A DNA stretch of 64,000 nucleotides, taken from NCBI GenBank assembly GCA_965202915.1, contig OZ241847.1, positions 310,001 to 374,000 of the forward strand. The letters are read 5' to 3'. The translations under genes and the position numbers were made by a program. This stretch comes from G965202915 sp965202915 (lineage in GTDB: Bacteria > Pseudomonadota > Gammaproteobacteria > Eutrophobiales > Eutrophobiaceae). Positions 19,319 through 27,929 of the stretch are shown one piece after another (the first letter of the stretch is position 1; each line of letters starts with the position of its first letter). Under the pieces are notes generated by a model. The model was not told the DNA's origin, searched no databases, and worked only from the letters and a program-made list of their open reading frames with translations.

Positions 19319-19377
19319 AGCCCGTATTTGCGCGGCCCGATCCACTCCCGCAACCTCCCGACAAAGGTGCCGGCGCG

Positions 19378-20010
19378 ATGCCAGACCCGGGTGATCATTG
19401 CGTCATTGGCGGATCAGCAACCCCGGTGAACCTGCCATTTGATACCTCCCGTGAAGTATTCGCCGGCGTCGATGAAGTCGGTCGCGGTTGCCTGGCCGGC
19501 CCCGTGGTCGCGGCCGCGGTGATTCTTGACCGGCGGCGCGTGATTGCCGGCGTGCGGGATTCAAAAACAATGTCACCGGCAAAAAGGCTCTCGGTTTCTG
19601 AAGAAATTAAAAGCAAGGCCAAAGCCTGGGCGATTGCCAGAGCCGAGGTCGACGAGATTGATAAACTGAATATTTTGCAGGCCAGTCTTTTGGCGATGAA
19701 AAGAGCGATTGAGAAATTACCGTTGGCGCCCGCCTGGATAGTGGTTGACGGTCAGTTCTGTCCCGACGTGAGTATGCGAAAAGTTGCGCTTATCAGAGGC
19801 GATAGCCTGATCCGGGAAATCAGTGCGGCGTCCATTATAGCGAAGGTATATCGCGACCGGGAAATGATAACACTGGCGCAGGCCTATCCCGGTTATGGTT
19901 TCTCAAGCAATAAGGGTTATGCAACCAAACGCCATATCGACTCACTCAAAAAACATGGCGTCACCGATATACACCGGCGCAGTTTCTCGCCGGTGAATAA
20001 ATTGCTTTAA
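19378..20010 (+). CDS. rnhB: Ribonuclease HII
   Basis: Removes RNA from RNA/DNA hybrids and misincorporated ribonucleotides. The 210-residue product has FAGVDEVGRGCLAGPVVAAA with the first acidic pair Asp32-Glu33, VRDSKTMSPAKR, WIVVDGQ with the third carboxylate, and AASIIAKVYRDREM. The first ~27 residues are not conserved, so a later start is possible. It lies 20 bases before dnaE in the common rnhB-dnaE order. Confidence 0.95.
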   Translation: MPDPGDHCVIGGSATPVNLPFDTSREVFAGVDEVGRGCLAGPVVAAAVILDRRRVIAGVRDSKTMSPAKRLSVSEEIKSKAKAWAIARAEVDEIDKLNILQASLLAMKRAIEKLPLAPAWIVVDGQFCPDVSMRKVALIRGDSLIREISAASIIAKVYRDREMITLAQAYPGYGFSSNKGYATKRHIDSLKKHGVTDIHRRSFSPVNKLL

Positions 20011-20030
20011 TTCATGGAAATAAACTCCCC

Positions 20031-23000
20031 ATGAGTTTTATACATCTGCACCTTCATTCCGAGCACTCATTGTCTGATGGCATTGTTCGGATCGGCGATC
20101 TTGCCGGCACCCTGGTTGACATGAATATGCCCGCGGTTGCGCTTACCGAACGATATAACCTGTTTTCGGTAATAAAATTTTATCGCATCATGCGGGCCAA
20201 CGGCATTAAGCCGATAATTGGCTGTGAATTAAACCTTGGTCCGTTGACCGAAAATGACGTCCAAAGTCAGGTCGTCCTATTGTGCCAGAATATTACCGGC
20301 TACAAGAATCTTACCCGATTAATTACCCGCAGTTACACCAGCGGCCAACGTCGCGGCGTTCCAAGAATCGAATACAAATGGCTGGCCGAATTAAACGAGG
20401 GTCTGATCGCTTTGTCGTGTGCCGAAGACGGCGACGTTGCACGGGCACTTTTGCAAAAGCACAGTGCGGCAACCGAACAAAAAATAGATTACTGGCTCAG
20501 TAATTTCAGCGGCCGCTTTTATCTGGAATTACAAAGAACCGGATATGACAATCAGGACGTATATATTCATCGGATTTTGCCACTCGCAAGTAAATTTAAG
20601 CTGCCGGTGGTGGCGACAAATAACGTGCAATTCCTGGTTGCCGAAGATTATGAAGCACATGAAGCGCGGGTCTGTATCAACCAGGGTTACACCCTCAATG
20701 ACACCAACCGGTCGAGGCGCTACAGCGAACAGCAATATCTTCGTTCCGCCGAGGAAATGCTGGAATTATTTGCCGATATTCCCGAAGCAACCGCCAACAC
20801 CGTCCATATTGCCAGACGTTGCAACGTCGAATTGACCCTGGGTGCAGCCTTTTTACCGCATTTCCCCTGTCCCGCCTCGTCCGATCAGGATCAGGTATTG
20901 CAGGAAAACGCCAACACCGGCCTCCAACAACGCCTGCTTAAAATCAAAGCACTGGCAACCGACGTCGTCGAACGGCAATATCGCGACAGACTCGACGATG
21001 AGATCAAGGTCATTACCGATATGGGCTTTGCCGGATATTTTCTGATCGTTGCGGATTTCATTCACTGGGCCAAAAACAACAATATCCCGGTCGGTCCCGG
21101 TCGCGGTTCCGGCGCCGGTTCACTGGTTGCTTACGCATTGGGCATTACCGAAATTGACCCGATACATTTTGAACTGCTGTTTGAACGCTTTCTTAATCCT
21201 GAGCGCATATCATTGCCCGATTTTGATATTGACTTCTGCATGGACCGGCGCGATGAAGTCATTAATTACGTCGCCGATAAATACGGCCGCGATCACGTTG
21301 CCCAGATTGCCACCTTTGGCAGCATGGCGGCAAAGGCCGTTATCCGCGACGTCGGGCGGGTATTGGGATTTTCATACGGATTCGTCGATCAAATTGCAAC
21401 CCTGGTGCCGTTTGATTTGAATATGACCCTGGATCGCGCCCTCGATGAAGAGGAACAACTATTACAGAGGTATAAAAACGACGACGACGTAAAAACCCTG
21501 ATAGATCTGGCAAAAAAACTTGAAGGAATAGTCAAAAATGTTGGCAGACACGCGGGCGGGCTGGTTATCGCCCCGGACCCCCTGACTGAATATATGCCAT
21601 TGTATTGTGAGCGGGGATCGGACCTGATAACCACTCAATTTGATATGGATGACGTCGAGGCAATCGGTCTGATTAAATTTGACTTTCTTGGTCTGCGCAC
21701 GCTCACCATTATCGATTGGGCAATAACGGATATTAACAGAGTAAGGCAACAACAAAACAGCGAACCGATAGATATCAATAAAATCCCATACACCGATCAA
21801 CAGACCTTTAATCTGATTCAGAGCATGCAAACCACCGCCATTTTTCAACTTGAATCCGATGGCATAAAGAAATTGATAAAGCGGCTCCGACCCGACTCTT
21901 TTGACGATTTAATTGCATTGGTGGCCTTGTTCAGACCGGGGCCGTTGCAGTCCGGCATGGTCGACAGTTTTATCGATAGAAAACACGGCAAGGCCGAAGT
22001 GCGTTATTTACATCCCACCCTCAAGCCGATCCTGGAATCCACTTATGGGGTCATTGTCTATCAGGAGCAGGTTATGCAGATCGCCCAGGCATTGGCCGGC
22101 TATACCCTCGGATCGGCCGATCTCCTGCGCCGCGCGATGGGCAAGAAGAAACCCGAGGAAATGCGGAAACACAGGGAAATTTTTGTCCGGGGCGCAATAG
22201 AACGCGCCATCGAGCCAAAAATTGCGGCGACAATTTTTGACCTGATGGAAAAATTTGCCGGCTATGGATTCAATAAATCACATTCGGTGGCGTATGCACT
22301 CATTGCCTATCAAACCGCGTGGTTAAAAACCCATTACCCGGCCGCCTTTATGGCCGCCGTCTTATCCGCCGACGCTGACAATACCGATCAGGTATTTCTA
22401 TTGCTTGAGGAATTGAAGAGACTAAAGATTGATTTATTATTACCAATGATCAATCACAGCTTTTATAATTTTACAGTCGTCGATGAGTCCACCATTCGTT
22501 ACGGGCTGGGCGCAATCAAGGGCACCGGCTTTTATGCAATTGAACATATCATGCGGGAAAGGCGGGAAAACGGGCCATTTTCGGATCTGTTTGATTTATG
22601 CCGACGCGTCGATTTGCGCAAGGTGAACAGGCGCGTGCTGGACGTGATGATTAAATCCGGTTGTGTCGATGAATTGGGCCCCGGCCGCAGCATTTTATCG
22701 GCGAACCTTCCCAAGGCGATTTCCTTTGCCGAACAATATTCCCAGAATATCGACAGCGGCCAGGATGATCTGTTTGGATTACAGGTAAAAGTCACCGATA
22801 ACGTCGAACCATCGGCGCAGGAAAGTTGCCTGACCTCTTATGACCACGTCCCGGACTGGGATGAAAATGAACGCCTGTTGGGAGAAAAGGAAACCCTGGG
22901 TTTTTATTTGAACGGCCATCCAATTACATACTATGAAGATGAACTGGCAAACATCATTACCACCCGATTGGACCGATTATCCGCCGGTAACGCCACTGTG

Positions 23001-23522
23001 GCGGGTTATGTTATCGGGGTGCGCAAAAGAACCAGTCGGCGCGGCAAAATGGCCGAAGTAAAACTGGACGATCGTAACGCCAGAGCCACGGTCATGGTAT
23101 ATTCAAATGAATATCAGACCTACAAACACCTGCTGTTAAAAGATCAATTAATTATTGTTAAAGGCGTCATCGTTGAAGATGATTATACCATCGGTGGATA
23201 TTCCATCACCGCCAAATCCATATATGAGCTGGATCATTTCAGAGAGAGTTATGGTACGTTAAGGCTGTCACTGTCGGATAAAACCACGAACCCTGAGAAG
23301 ATCGATTTATTACGCCAAATCCTTACACCTTTTCGCCCCGGCAACGGTCGGGTTTTGATAGAATATCACAAGCACGGCGTACACGCCGTCATCAATTTTG
23401 GCGAAGATTGGAAATTAATGTTAAATGATGACTTACTGAATAAATTATATGAGTCCTTCGGCATTGAAAATACCAACGTGGACTACAAACTTAAAGATTA
23501 TTTAACCCGGCAGAATATATGA
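20031..23522 (+). CDS. dnaE: DNA polymerase III alpha subunit
   Basis: Replicative polymerase subunit of 1163 residues, normal for the DnaE1 type. The N-terminal PHP domain begins FIHLHLHSEHSLSDG. The palm holds GPGRGSGAGSLVAYALGIT and the catalytic aspartates in LPDFDIDFCMDRRDEVI (near residues 398-402). A helix-hairpin-helix region, an OB fold (about residue 980 onward) and a C-terminal tau-binding segment follow. The last four bases overlap accA (ATGA). Confidence 0.97.
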   Translation: MSFIHLHLHSEHSLSDGIVRIGDLAGTLVDMNMPAVALTERYNLFSVIKFYRIMRANGIKPIIGCELNLGPLTENDVQSQVVLLCQNITGYKNLTRLITRSYTSGQRRGVPRIEYKWLAELNEGLIALSCAEDGDVARALLQKHSAATEQKIDYWLSNFSGRFYLELQRTGYDNQDVYIHRILPLASKFKLPVVATNNVQFLVAEDYEAHEARVCINQGYTLNDTNRSRRYSEQQYLRSAEEMLELFADIPEATANTVHIARRCNVELTLGAAFLPHFPCPASSDQDQVLQENANTGLQQRLLKIKALATDVVERQYRDRLDDEIKVITDMGFAGYFLIVADFIHWAKNNNIPVGPGRGSGAGSLVAYALGITEIDPIHFELLFERFLNPERISLPDFDIDFCMDRRDEVINYVADKYGRDHVAQIATFGSMAAKAVIRDVGRVLGFSYGFVDQIATLVPFDLNMTLDRALDEEEQLLQRYKNDDDVKTLIDLAKKLEGIVKNVGRHAGGLVIAPDPLTEYMPLYCERGSDLITTQFDMDDVEAIGLIKFDFLGLRTLTIIDWAITDINRVRQQQNSEPIDINKIPYTDQQTFNLIQSMQTTAIFQLESDGIKKLIKRLRPDSFDDLIALVALFRPGPLQSGMVDSFIDRKHGKAEVRYLHPTLKPILESTYGVIVYQEQVMQIAQALAGYTLGSADLLRRAMGKKKPEEMRKHREIFVRGAIERAIEPKIAATIFDLMEKFAGYGFNKSHSVAYALIAYQTAWLKTHYPAAFMAAVLSADADNTDQVFLLLEELKRLKIDLLLPMINHSFYNFTVVDESTIRYGLGAIKGTGFYAIEHIMRERRENGPFSDLFDLCRRVDLRKVNRRVLDVMIKSGCVDELGPGRSILSANLPKAISFAEQYSQNIDSGQDDLFGLQVKVTDNVEPSAQESCLTSYDHVPDWDENERLLGEKETLGFYLNGHPITYYEDELANIITTRLDRLSAGNATVAGYVIGVRKRTSRRGKMAEVKLDDRNARATVMVYSNEYQTYKHLLLKDQLIIVKGVIVEDDYTIGGYSITAKSIYELDHFRESYGTLRLSLSDKTTNPEKIDLLRQILTPFRPGNGRVLIEYHKHGVHAVINFGEDWKLMLNDDLLNKLYESFGIENTNVDYKLKDYLTRQNI

Positions 23523-24499
23523 ACTTTCTTGATTTTGAACAACCCGTTGCCGAGCTTGAGGCAAAAATTAAAGAATTGCGCTACGTCAGTAATGACAGAG
23601 AGCTGAACATTAATGAGGAAATTAACAAATTACAGAAAAGAAGCGCCGAACTGATAAAGACGATTTTCTCATCCCTGTCGGCGTGGCAAATATCGCAGGT
23701 GGCCAGGCATCCGCAACGGCCTCACACACTCGACTATATTACAAGAATAATCACCGACTTTGAGGAATTGCATGGAGACCGTAATATAGCCGATGATCCC
23801 GCGATCATTTGCGGCATGGGCAGATTGGAAAACCGTCCGGTTGCAATCATTGGCCACCAGAAGGGCAGGGACACAAACGACAGAATTTACCGCAATTATG
23901 GCATGCCCAGGCCCGAAGGCTATCGTAAAGCCCTCAGGATAATGCAACTTGCCGAACGCTTTCAATTACCGTTGCTCACGTTCATCGATACTCCGGGCGC
24001 ACATCCGGGCATCGATGCCGAGGAACGCGGCCAGAGTGAGGCCATAGCCAAAAACCTGCTGGTCATGTCGGAATTGAAAACACCCATTATTGCCGCGGTC
24101 ATCGGTGAAGGCGGTTCCGGCGGCGCGCTGGCAATAGGCGTCGCTGACCTTGTGTTTATGCTGCAATACAGCATCTATTCCGTAATATCGCCGGAGGGAT
24201 GCGCATCCATCCTATGGAAAAATGCCGATAAAGCCGAAGACGCCGCCGAAGCACTCGGCATTACCGCCCCCCGCTTAAAGCAACTGGAATTAATCGACGG
24301 CATAGTCGATGAACCGCCCGGTGGCGCGCACAGGGACTATGACGCCGTTGCCCGCACACTCAAACAAACACTGCTTGACGGCCTTGAATCATTATCGCAA
24401 AACAGCCCAAACAGCCCAGACAGCCCAAAAAGTATAGACCAGCTTGTTATCCAACGACGCCGGAAACTAAGAGATATTGGCCGATATAAAACAGCCTGA
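23519..24499 (+). CDS. accA: Acetyl-CoA carboxylase carboxyltransferase subunit alpha
   Basis: Works with AccD to transfer carboxybiotin to acetyl-CoA, the first step of fatty acid synthesis. The 326-residue product has the N-terminal helix FLDFEQPVAELEAKI, FIDTPGAHPGIDAEERGQSE and GEGGSGGALAIGVAD with the oxyanion-hole glycines. The C-terminus carries a short low-complexity insert, QNSPNSPDSPKS. An 81-base spacer before tilS shows only a weak direct repeat (ctgaatgacctgat / ccgaatgatctgac). Confidence 0.96.
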   Translation: MNFLDFEQPVAELEAKIKELRYVSNDRELNINEEINKLQKRSAELIKTIFSSLSAWQISQVARHPQRPHTLDYITRIITDFEELHGDRNIADDPAIICGMGRLENRPVAIIGHQKGRDTNDRIYRNYGMPRPEGYRKALRIMQLAERFQLPLLTFIDTPGAHPGIDAEERGQSEAIAKNLLVMSELKTPIIAAVIGEGGSGGALAIGVADLVFMLQYSIYSVISPEGCASILWKNADKAEDAAEALGITAPRLKQLELIDGIVDEPPGGAHRDYDAVARTLKQTLLDGLESLSQNSPNSPDSPKSIDQLVIQRRRKLRDIGRYKTA

Positions 24500-24580
24500 G
24501 CCCCCCTGAATGACCTGATCTCCCGAATGATCTGACCCCCTCATCCACTCCCATCCATCATTGAATAGCGATCATCCGTT

Positions 24581-25942
24581 TTGACCCTTTCCAGGTTGAG
24601 CGCCGCCGAGGTGCACCATCGCCTCAATCAATATCCCGACACCAATAGATATATCATTGCATTCAGCGGTGGGGTCGACTCCCACGTACTGTTACACTGC
24701 ATACAGGCGATTCAATTCAAGCCCGGTATCACCCTCAACTGCATCCACGTCAATCATGGATTAAACGAGCAAAGCCATAATTGGGGCGGATTTTGTCGGG
24801 ACATATCCGATCAATACGGCATCGATTTTAAAGAATTGCATATCAACGCCGCGCCTCCCGCCGGGGCCAGCATAGAAGCGTGGGCGCGCGAGGCCCGTTA
24901 TCGACTTATTGCCGGTGAAATGTCGGATGGAGACGTACTCATCACCGCCCATCACGGCGATGATCAGCTTGAAACCATTTTACTGCATCTATTACGCGGT
25001 TCCGGTCCCAGAGGCTTATCCGGGATGCGCGGGCTGAGAACCTTTGCCGGCGGCTGGCACGCGCGCCCGATGCTGGAATTTAACAGGCGTCAAATTCTGC
25101 AATACGCGCAGGAGAATCAACTCAAATATATCATCGACGAAAGCAACCGCAACCCCCGCTATCACAGAGCATTTTTAAGAGAAAACATACTCCCCGAGTT
25201 ACAAAAAAGATGGCCGGGGCTGAATAAAAGCCTTACCCGCGTCGCCGATCATCAACTGTTCATAACCGAACTATTGGACACTCTGGGTGCCCGGGACTTA
25301 AAAATCGTTTGTGGGCCAGATCTGCACGTCATCGACCTGGACAAATTTGGCCAACTCAGCCGACACAGACAGATCAATCTCATTACATACTGGTTGCGAA
25401 CCCTGGACCTGCCCGCTCCGGCGCGGACACACCTTGATGAAATCATAAAAAATATCATCCTGTCGAAACCCTCCCGGACCCCCTGCGTCACCTGGCCGGG
25501 GGTGGAGATCAGGCGCTACCGTAAAATGATGTATGCCTCAAAACCACTGCCCGCGCACACCCCCGACCGCCGTTACCCCTGGAATATCAACAAGCCATTA
25601 ACCCTTTCATACGGAGTGCTCAGAGCGGTTGCAGACACCGGCGCGGGATTGGCAAAGGATCAGTGCAAACCCGGTCGCGTCTCAGTACGTTACAGACTCG
25701 GCGGCGAAAAGATCAGGCCGCAAAAAAGGCGGCGGTCAATCACGCTCAAGAACCTCTTTCAGGAACACGGCGTGATCCCCTGGTACAGGAACCGCATACC
25801 CCTGATATACATCGATAACCTTCTGGTCGCCGTCCCCGGGCTATGTATTGACGACAGATTTGCCGCAAAAGCCGACCAACCCTCATGGCAATTAATATGG
25901 GAATGCCCCGATAAAGTGATCCAACATTACCGGAGCCCGTGA
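24581..25942 (+). CDS. tilS: tRNA(Ile)-lysidine synthetase
   Basis: Converts cytidine-34 of the tRNA(Ile) CAU anticodon to lysidine, so it reads AUA. The 453-residue product has the PP-loop SGGVDS at residues 29-34, HVNHGLNEQSHNW, ITAHHGDDQLETILLHLLRGSG, and the TilS substrate-binding and C-terminal domains. The start is uncertain: TTG 24581, TTG 24596 or GTG 24611, none with a clear ribosome binding site. The final codons and the TGA stop lie inside a repeat element (see the 25932 entry), so the C-terminal Arg-Ser-Pro was probably supplied by that insertion. Confidence 0.93.
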   Translation: MTLSRLSAAEVHHRLNQYPDTNRYIIAFSGGVDSHVLLHCIQAIQFKPGITLNCIHVNHGLNEQSHNWGGFCRDISDQYGIDFKELHINAAPPAGASIEAWAREARYRLIAGEMSDGDVLITAHHGDDQLETILLHLLRGSGPRGLSGMRGLRTFAGGWHARPMLEFNRRQILQYAQENQLKYIIDESNRNPRYHRAFLRENILPELQKRWPGLNKSLTRVADHQLFITELLDTLGARDLKIVCGPDLHVIDLDKFGQLSRHRQINLITYWLRTLDLPAPARTHLDEIIKNIILSKPSRTPCVTWPGVEIRRYRKMMYASKPLPAHTPDRRYPWNINKPLTLSYGVLRAVADTGAGLAKDQCKPGRVSVRYRLGGEKIRPQKRRRSITLKNLFQEHGVIPWYRNRIPLIYIDNLLVAVPGLCIDDRFAAKADQPSWQLIWECPDKVIQHYRSP

Positions 25943-26475
25943 CTCCCGTCGCGGGTAAAACCCACACCCGGTACGCCGGATTCCCCAATCCCCCCGGATT
26001 CCCGAACCACACCAGGCCTTACCCAAATCAACACCAAACCCCCAAACCCCCAAACCCCCAAACCCCCAAACCCCCAAACCCCCAAACCCCCAAACCCCCA
26101 AACCCCCAAACCCCCAAACCCCCAAACCCCCAAACCCCCAAACCCCCAAACCCCCAAACCCCCAAACCCCCAAACCCCCAAACCCCCAAACCCCCAAACC
26201 CCCAAACCCCCAAACCCCCAAACCCCCAAACCCCCAAACCCCCAAACCCCCAAACCCCCAAACCCCCAAACCCCCAAACCCCCAAACCCCCAAACCCCCA
26301 AACCCCCAAACCCCCAAACCCCCAAACCCCCAAACCCCCAAACCCCCAAACCCCCAAACCCCCTTGTCAGGGGGGCTACCGAACCACCCCCAACCACTAC
26401 ACCCCCCTGACAAGGGGGCAGGGGGGGTTCGAGCAACACCGGCACTTTGCCCGAACTGCACTGTGAGCGGTGCAG
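25932..26475. repeat. Island repeat element, copy 0 (left end only), carrying the VNTR
   Basis: Begins with the 25-base left end (25932-25956): GGAG, CCCGTGAC, TCCC loop, GTCGCGGG, T, a self-complementary hairpin, followed by TAAAAC and the internal segments seen in later copies (CGGATTCCC, GAACCACACCAGGCC, GGTTCGAGCAACACCGGCAC). The copy ends near 26475 without the right-hand inverted end. It contains two C5-6/G5-6 palindromes (about 26359-26376 and 26402-26428) and the 41-copy octamer array. Together with the promoter region of the next gene it fills the interval 25943-26613. Confidence 0.75.
26036..26363. repeat. 41 perfect copies of AAACCCCC
   Basis: By counting, 328 bases of period 8 with no visible interruption (GGGGGTTT on the minus strand). 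Because 8 is not a multiple of 3, all six frames stay open, which explains long spurious ORFs here. The sequence resembles ciliate telomere repeats and could form G-quadruplexes. It lies exactly where other copies of the element have ACCAAACCCCCCAACCCCC before a palindrome, so it probably arose by expansion of that run. Confidence 0.97.
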
Positions 26476-26495
26476 GCACCTGCTGAACAATTTAT

Positions 26496-26524
26496 TTGAT
26501 AACGGCGGGGCGTAGGTCTATACT
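26496..26524 (+). promoter_or_regulatory. Sigma-70-type promoter for the DUF1640-like gene
   Basis: TTGATA (26496-26501), a 17-base spacer and TATACT (26519-26524), about 90 bases before the start codon of the downstream coiled-coil gene. Good match by eye. Confidence 0.55.
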
Positions 26525-26613
26525 GGCTATATGAGAGATATGAGCATTCTGGTAACACCCTGTGGCAAGCGGAATATCCCTGCCATACCGATAAAATTAT
26601 CCGGCACCTGAAT

Positions 26614-27165
26614 ATGGAAGCCCTCGCATTTGACACACATAAATTCGTCAAGCATCTGACTGAATCGGGTTTCACCGAAGCGCAGGCGGAAGCCCTGGCC
26701 GGTGAGCAGGTCGATATGATTAACAGCAATCTGGCCACCAGGGCGGACATAGAGAAACTGCGCCTGGCCACCCAGGCGGACATTGCCGAGGTGAAGGCGG
26801 ACATAGCCAAGGTAAAGGCGGACATAGAGAAACTACGCCTGGCCACCCAGGCGGACATAGCCGAGGTGAAGGCGGACATAGAGAAACTACGCCTGGCCAC
26901 CCAGGCGGAAATTGCCGAGGTAAAGGCGGACATAGAGAAACTACGCGCGGACACCAAGACCGACATTGCCGAGGTGAAGGCGGACATAGAGAAACTGCGC
27001 CTGGCCACCCAGGCGGACATAGAGAAACTGCGCGCGGACACCAGGGCGGACATTGCCGAGGTGAGGGCGGATATTGCCAACACGGCAGCAAGACTGACGC
27101 GCTGGATCGTTGGTGCGATGATTGCGCAGATCGGCGTGGTTGTCGGGTTGATTAAATTGAGTTGA
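26614..27165 (+). CDS. DUF1640 (CCDC90-like) coiled-coil membrane-anchored protein
   Basis: The 183-residue product begins with the family hallmark AFDTHKFVKHLTESGFTEAQAEAL, continues as a long Lys/Glu/Ala coiled coil, and ends with one membrane segment (TRWIVGAMIAQIGVVVGLI). The coiled coil is built of near-identical tandem units of 18 residues (54 bp), ADIEKLRLATQ-ADIAEVK, with shortened variants, so its length could change by recombination. Bacterial DUF1640 proteins are uncharacterised; the eukaryotic relatives CCDC90/MCUR1 are mitochondrial membrane proteins. It has its own promoter and sits between two island elements. No strong ribosome binding site is visible. Confidence 0.85.
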   Translation: MEALAFDTHKFVKHLTESGFTEAQAEALAGEQVDMINSNLATRADIEKLRLATQADIAEVKADIAKVKADIEKLRLATQADIAEVKADIEKLRLATQAEIAEVKADIEKLRADTKTDIAEVKADIEKLRLATQADIEKLRADTRADIAEVRADIANTAARLTRWIVGAMIAQIGVVVGLIKLS

Positions 27166-27167
27166 CA

Positions 27168-27309
27168 GGAGCCCGTGACTCCCGTCGTGGGTATTAACAC
27201 ACACTCAGCAACACCGGCACTTTGCCCGAACTGCACTATGAGCCGTGCCGAGCTACGGGTTGACGATAATGTTGGTTTTTATATACCCGCAACGGGAGTT
27301 ACGGGCTCC
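27168..27309. repeat. Island repeat element, copy 1, complete
   Basis: Left end 27168-27192 and inverted right end 27285-27309. The arms match the GGAGCCCGTGACTCCCGTC... consensus with one to three changes. The 142-base copy directly precedes the promoter of the first giant gene. The interior shares GGCACTTTGCCC, TGAGCCGTGC and GGGTTGACGATAATGTTG with the other copies. No coding capacity. Confidence 0.85.
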
Positions 27310-27325
27310 TGTAAAAAAACCATAA

Positions 27326-27375
27326 AACCCAAACCATAAACTTCAAGCTATGCTATAATATGGAATATTCCATAT
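27326..27375 (+). promoter_or_regulatory. Promoter with 18-bp palindrome for giant gene 1
   Basis: Two degenerate 14-bp units (27326-27339, 27340-27353) run into an extended -10, TGC-TATAAT (-10 at 27354-27359). Overlapping the -10 and the likely transcription start is a perfect 18-bp palindrome, ATATGGAATATTCCATAT (27358-27375), which looks like an operator. There is no good -35. GAGG at 27393-27396 is the probable ribosome binding site. Nearly identical to the gene 4 promoter. Confidence 0.6.
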
Positions 27376-27405
27376 ATCTGTAATGAGCTTAACGAGGCAC
27401 ATAAC

Positions 27406-27714
27406 ATGATCGATAAAGCAAAACCCAAGGGCCTGCGCCCGCTGTCCCTCAGCCATTCTACGACCCCGCTTGCGGCATTATTGCCGGTCACAGGCACAGG
27501 CAATCGCATCTACCGCGCCGAGGAGGCGACCGCACCCGCCGAGGCCCAAACCCTGCTGTTGCTGAGTCCGGCGGCCCAGTCGTCCCCGGACGTGGTCTTA
27601 GCCCCCCAAGCTGTGCCGGTCATTCTGCTGCTGGACCTGATCCCGGATAGCACGGATAAACCGGCCGCTGAGCCGCAAAGCCCCGGCCTGCCTGGGGGGG
27701 GGGGGGTACTGTAG
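27406..27714 (+). CDS. Giant FG-GAP protein 1, N-terminal part, out of frame at poly-G
   Basis: 102 codons from ATG 27406, with the N-terminus shared by all four paralogues (KPKGLRPLSL, GNRIYRAEEATAPAEAQ). The frame runs into 13 consecutive G and stops at TAG 27712. Reading on in the frame that is open from the G tract to 30956 gives PLTGLLHALTTNPPDKEGQG and SELHRG, which aligns with giant protein 2, so this is one gene split by a frameshift. With 14 or 11 G it would encode one protein of about 1183 residues. No signal peptide is visible. As sequenced it would give only a short peptide: phase OFF, or a homopolymer sequencing error. Confidence 0.85.
   Translation: MIDKAKPKGLRPLSLSHSTTPLAALLPVTGTGNRIYRAEEATAPAEAQTLLLLSPAAQSSPDVVLAPQAVPVILLLDLIPDSTDKPAAEPQSPGLPGGGGVL
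27694..27706 (+). repeat. Poly-G tract, 13 G, in giant gene 1
   Basis: Thirteen G begin on a codon boundary of the upstream frame. The downstream frame needs a length of 2 modulo 3 (11 or 14). Tracts of this length typically change by slipped-strand mispairing. The equivalent site in giant genes 2 and 3 has no G tract. Confidence 0.95.
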
Positions 27715-27929
27715 GCCCGCTCCTGGCGCCGCTTACGGGCCTTCTCCATGCTCTAACAACCAACCCCCCTGATAAGGAGGGGCAGGGGCCAAGGGAGACG
27801 ACTTTCTCCGAACTGCACCGGGGCTTTACCGCACCAACCTCCGAACTGCACCGCGGCCTGGCCGAGTGGCACCAACCCCCCCAGCCCCCCTTAGCAGGGG
27901 GGAGTTTCTCCGAGCAGCGCCCATATGAA

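Noticed and set aside
25892..26490. Long ORFs on both strands through the AAACCCCC array (Gly/Trp/Phe or Pro/Lys/Asn repeats)
   Set aside because: An 8-bp repeat without stop codons keeps all six frames open; no start signal or non-repeat domain supports a gene.
26397..27236. 279-residue minus-strand ORF opposite the DUF1640-like gene
   Set aside because: Repetitive antisense shadow of the coiled-coil repeats; the plus-strand gene has a recognisable family and promoter.
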